Positions 61,366 to 64,000 of a stretch of DNA of 64,000 nucleotides are shown piece after piece. The stretch comes from Dehalococcoidia bacterium (GTDB lineage Bacteria > Chloroflexota > Dehalococcoidia > Tepidiformales > Tepidiformaceae). Under the pieces are notes generated by a model. The model made no database searches. It was not told where the DNA came from and was given only the letters and a program-made list of their open reading frames with translations. Within the stretch, counting starts at the first letter, position 1; each line of letters begins with the position of its first letter. Where the stretch lies: positions 1 through 64,000 of the forward strand of contig JADZEI010000081.1 of the NCBI GenBank assembly GCA_020850615.1, read 5' to 3'. Position numbers and translations under genes: made by a program.

Positions 61366-62250
61366 TTACTCTTGACCCGGGATGCCTTCGCTGACCTTGA
61401 GCTCCCACGGGAAGACGAGCTCCTGGCCCTGGCCGCGGAAAGCCGTGCCAACGAGCGTCAGGATGCCGTAGGCGCCGATGAAGCCGCTGAAGAGCGCGAG
61501 GAGGGCATCGCGGCGGGTGAGGACCCAGCCGGCCTTCCACATTGCGTAGATCATCAGCGAAGGCAGGCCGACGATCGCCATGATTGGGATGCCCTGCTCG
61601 ACGAGCCAGCCGGGGAAGTCCAGGTTCTGGAACTCGGTCGGGCCGCCGGGAGCATCGCTGGCGAGGAGCTTGAGGTTGAAGGGCAGGTAGGTGATGTCCG
61701 AGGCCCATTCCGGCCACGGGAGCTGCGTCTGCATGGAGCGGACATTTTCGAGGAAGCGGAGGTTATCGCCGCCCGAAAGACCGAACCAGTCGTTGAGGAA
61801 GAAGGCGATCTTGCCCGAGTCCCAGAGGATGAGGAACCAGGTGCCGATGATGCCGACGAGGCCGGAAATGATGGTGATCTTGACGGCGCGCTCGGTGCCG
61901 AACCAGACGCCCTGGCCATCGTTTTCGCGGTCGAAGTAGGGGAACGCGGCCATGATGCCGAGCCAGATGGACGGGATGATGACGCCGGCCATGGCGGCGT
62001 TCATGTGGAGAAGGAGCTCCTGGAGGTTGAGCAGGTACCAGGGGGCCTTCGACGGGTTTGGTGTGACGTCGGCGTTGGCCTGGTCCAGGAGGGGTGCGTT
62101 CATCACCGTCGCCAGGAAGAAGAGGGTGATGGTGAAGAGCATTGCTGCGATGAACTCGATGAAGACCAGGTCGGGCCAGACGAGGACTTCCTCGTCACGG
62201 GCGCGAGCCTGGGGACGAGCGACCGGGCGGGCGACTACTGCGGTTGCCAT
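61366..62250 (-). CDS. Cytochrome b C-terminal part (subunit IV-like)
   Basis: 294 residues, at least four spans. NPSKAPWYLLNLQELLLHMN occupies the quinol-oxidation loop, with KAPWY in place of PEWY, as is usual for menaquinol or mixed quinone enzymes. The N-terminal basic part precedes WPDLVFIEFIAAMLF. With the separate cytochrome b gene it forms a split, b6f-like cytochrome b. A hydrophilic insertion near 160-200 makes it longer than PetD. Confidence 0.92.
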   Translation of the reverse strand: MATAVVARPVARPQARARDEEVLVWPDLVFIEFIAAMLFTITLFFLATVMNAPLLDQANADVTPNPSKAPWYLLNLQELLLHMNAAMAGVIIPSIWLGIMAAFPYFDRENDGQGVWFGTERAVKITIISGLVGIIGTWFLILWDSGKIAFFLNDWFGLSGGDNLRFLENVRSMQTQLPWPEWASDITYLPFNLKLLASDAPGGPTEFQNLDFPGWLVEQGIPIMAIVGLPSLMIYAMWKAGWVLTRRDALLALFSGFIGAYGILTLVGTAFRGQGQELVFPWELKVSEGIPGQE

Positions 62251-62268
62251 GTATCCGTTCCCTTGCGA

Positions 62269-63021
62269 CTAGAGTGGCCGGGCGAGGCCGCCGTCGCGGC
62301 GGATGCGCCAGAAGTGGACGGCCATGAAGATGGCGGCGAGCAGGGGCAGGCCGATCACGTGGAGGGTGTAGAAGCGGATCAGGGCGTCGGGGCCGACCTG
62401 GAGGCCGCCGAGGAGCCAGAAGCGCGACTTGGGCCCGAGCACGGGGGCGGAGCCGGCGATGTTGGTGCCGACGGTGATCGCCCAGAAGGCCAGCTGGTCC
62501 CACGGGAGCAGGTAGCCCGTGAAGCTCAGGAGGAAGGTAAGGACGAGGAGGATGACACCGACGACCCAGTTGAATTCGCGCGGTGGCTTATACGCGCCGG
62601 TATAGAAGACGCGCATCATGTGCAAGAAAACGAGGATGACCATGGCGTGTGCCATCCAGCGATGCAGGTTTCGCATCATCTGGCCGAACTGCACGTTGGT
62701 CTGGATGTTCTCGATGTCCAGGTATGCACGGTCGACGCTGGGCACGTAGTAGAACATCAGCAGGATGCCGGTGATCGTGAGGCCCAGGAACATGAAGAAG
62801 GAGAGCCCACCGAGGCAGTAGGTGTGGGTGATCTTCACGTGCGTGCGATGGATACGCGTGGGGTGAAGATGGAGGAACACGTTGGTGGCGACGACCAGCA
62901 TCTGGTTACGCGGCGTGTTCGGATAACCGGTGCGGAAGATGGACTTCCACACGTAGTTGTGGAAGAGGGCGTCGTAGATCTTGTCGCCCAGCGTTGGCTT
63001 CGTTGGTGTTTCAATAGCCAT
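62269..63021 (-). CDS. b6-type cytochrome b with haem-c(n) cysteine
   Basis: 250 residues. Four core spans with haem ligands His120/His221 and His134/His236; the 14 residues between His221 and His236 are the b6-type spacing. [13 protein letters not shown] places Cys69 at the position of PetB Cys35, which covalently holds the extra haem c(n) in b6f and in Bacillus QcrB. Its product transfers electrons across the membrane in the quinol cycle. Confidence 0.95.
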   Translation of the reverse strand: MAIETPTKPTLGDKIYDALFHNYVWKSIFRTGYPNTPRNQMLVVATNVFLHLHPTRIHRTHVKITHTYCLGGLSFFMFLGLTITGILLMFYYVPSVDRAYLDIENIQTNVQFGQMMRNLHRWMAHAMVILVFLHMMRVFYTGAYKPPREFNWVVGVILLVLTFLLSFTGYLLPWDQLAFWAITVGTNIAGSAPVLGPKSRFWLLGGLQVGPDALIRFYTLHVIGLPLLAAIFMAVHFWRIRRDGGLARPL

Positions 63022-63038
63022 GTGTATCCAGCCCCCGC

Positions 63039-63158
63039 CTAGCGCTGCCACCAATGGCCGAACGCGACCATGATGGCAAGCGACGCGACGATGGTAATGC
63101 CGACGAAGACGAGCTCTAGCGTCTCCGCGAAGTCATGTGGCAGGTTCGCGAATTCCAA
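63039..63158 (-). CDS. 39-residue single-span protein heading the bc operon
   Basis: The frame starts at TTG with GGAGG at 8 bases. It reads [16 protein letters not shown], then the hydrophobic [18 protein letters not shown], then HWWQR. It ends 17 bases before the cytochrome b start and follows the operon promoter. Position and topology resemble the tiny subunits of b6f complexes (PetG, PetL, PetN), although the sequence is not theirs. It is probably a structural subunit. Confidence 0.7.
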   Translation of the reverse strand: MEFANLPHDFAETLELVFVGITIVASLAIMVAFGHWWQR

Positions 63159-63240
63159 CCGGACGACCTCCCCCTCGAACGCACCCACGCGGATCCGCCC
63201 CCGGGAGAGGGCAGACTTTGTGAATCCTGTAGCGAATGGC

Positions 63241-63270
63241 TTTATACCACCGGCCCGAACGGGGGGTCAA
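63241..63270 (-). promoter_or_regulatory. Strong sigma-70-type promoter of the bc operon
   Basis: TTGACC, 18 bases, TATAAA on the reverse strand: the best promoter in the window. Transcription would start near 63233, leaving a leader of about 75 bases. No gene is seen in 63159-63457. Confidence 0.75.
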
Positions 63271-63457
63271 ACCAAGGAAGGGCTGTTGGCGGCCTTTCCA
63301 CGCTTGGCCCGGGAGCGGCCGGATGGCAGCCATCGGACGGCTCGATGCTACCGCAATGGAGCGATGGAAAGACGGGACCGGGCCAGGGCCGATAGGCCGG
63401 CGTGAGCAGCAGGGGTGAGCTGTTATGACCTCGTAAGAAGCGAACGGACGGAGTGGC

Positions 63458-63754
63458 TCAGCGGGTGGCACGGGGGCGGCGCGGAGCCGGGCGGGACATC
63501 GCCGCGTGGCGCCCGCCGAGGTGGATGGCGCGAGCGAGCAGCGTGAGGATGATCCAGGCCGACGAGAGCCCGAAGGCGGCCGCTGATGCGACCGCGAGGA
63601 AGGTGACCGCGAGCCCGTAGGAGCTCCCGCCGGTCGTTTCGTAGATCACGCCGTCCCAGACCACGACCAAGATCCCGGCCGCGAAGGCAGCCAGGGCGAT
63701 GCTGAGCGGGAGGAGCTTCGCAGCGGCAACGGGAAAGCGGTATCGGCGCGTCAT
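63458..63754 (-). CDS. Small two-span membrane protein
   Basis: 98 residues. Two spans (about 15-35 and 45-75: LAVTFLAVASAAAFGLSSAWIILTLLA) and a basic C-terminal tail ending RPAPRRPRATR. The ATG follows the ketopantoate reductase stop by 31 bases. No ribosome site is obvious. Function unknown. Confidence 0.7.
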   Translation of the reverse strand: MTRRYRFPVAAAKLLPLSIALAAFAAGILVVVWDGVIYETTGGSSYGLAVTFLAVASAAAFGLSSAWIILTLLARAIHLGGRHAAMSRPAPRRPRATR

Positions 63755-63785
63755 ATGTGGATGTTCGACCGCGAATGACGCGAGG

Positions 63786-64000
63786 TCAGGGGGTGGGCGG
63801 GATTTCGGCGGCGAGCCCGGCCTCGAGATCAGCGGGAGTGAGGGAACCGGGCGGGGCGCCTTCGGCGGCGAGGCGGTTCGCGACCCGCGTGAGCATGCGG
63901 TTGACCGGCGTGGCGACGCCGTGAAGCGAGCCAAGCAGGGCGATCTCGCCGTTGAGATAGTTGGCCTCGATGGTCCGCGTGCCGCGGGCGAGGCTCTGCC
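63786..64000 (-). CDS. panE: Ketopantoate reductase, C-terminal part
   Basis: The last 70 residues: GQSLARGTRTIEANYLNGEI, then HGVATPVNRMLTRVANRL. The TE(I/A)NYLNGEI and G-PTPVN segments are the C-terminal signature of PanE/ApbA. The enzyme makes pantoate for coenzyme A; paralogues act on other keto acids. The gene runs off the right edge. Confidence 0.88.
   Translation of the reverse strand, partial: QSLARGTRTIEANYLNGEIALLGSLHGVATPVNRMLTRVANRLAAEGAPPGSLTPADLEAGLAAEIPPTP

Noticed and set aside
1-64000. Search for a mobile element, prophage, defence island or CRISPR array
   Set aside because: No transposase, integrase, nuclease cluster or regularly spaced repeats were found; the tRNA genes have no flanking duplicate that would mark an attachment site.

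Overview
The window is very GC-rich (roughly 70 percent by eye), densely coded chromosomal DNA. It carries four tRNA genes and no insertion sequence, integrase, phage gene or CRISPR array. The gene mix suggests an aerobic or facultative member of the Chloroflexota, possibly near Dehalococcoidia/Tepidiforma. It includes two LLM-class flavin enzymes, a thiolase-like/DUF35 pair, Thr/Pro-rich surface stalks, a split b6-type cytochrome b and many GTG/TTG starts. That placement is an inference from gene content only.

Layout. 1-2260: start of an unidentified gene, a thiolase-like/DUF35 pair, then tRNA-Trp, tRNA-Leu and tRNA-Cys. 2499-8961: cupin, two Chloroflexota-type unknown proteins, sulfide:quinone reductase, membrane metalloprotease, and a DUF4097/nucleotidyl cyclase pair. 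9074-16300: central metabolism, with two-subunit fumarase split by an acetyltransferase, glutamyl-tRNA reductase, a CBS protein, and purB-(membrane protein)-purC-purS overlapping end to end. 16877-24282: acyl-CoA dehydrogenase, RarA and its coupled neighbours, a PAS protein, a cation/proton antiporter and an LLM oxidoreductase. 24683-34000: signalling and envelope genes (GGDEF protein, CAP protein, membrane-tethered LuxR-type protein, lipoprotein, DMT transporter), esterase, a heptad-repeat protein and an atypical SDR. 34000-44100: LLM oxidoreductase, tRNA-Val, PAP2 enzyme, ArsR-type regulator, thioredoxin-like ferredoxin and two secreted proteins, one of 1230 residues. 44120-53322: PAC2 protein, sensor kinase and receiver, M16 peptidase, a tyrosine phosphatase, a cysteine-rich pseudo-receiver/degenerate GGDEF protein, nitronate monooxygenase and an apparently circularly permuted DsbA-like protein. 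53638-58662: ruvA-pgpH-HAD-yqeY cluster, DUF1992 protein and two desulforedoxin-like mini-proteins. 58820-63158: a cytochrome bc operon. The right edge holds the end of a ketopantoate reductase gene.

The most striking locus is the bc operon. A strong promoter (63241-63270) drives a 39-residue single-span protein, b6-type cytochrome b, subunit IV, Rieske protein and a 633-residue protein that joins cytochrome c, about six LysM-like repeats and a cupredoxin. In one chain this could accept electrons from the complex, bind the wall and pass electrons to copper. Other notable points are the permuted DsbA, a recurrent TANNNT box 6-9 bases before starts that lack a Shine-Dalgarno (leaderless transcription), and families of intergenic hairpin repeats.
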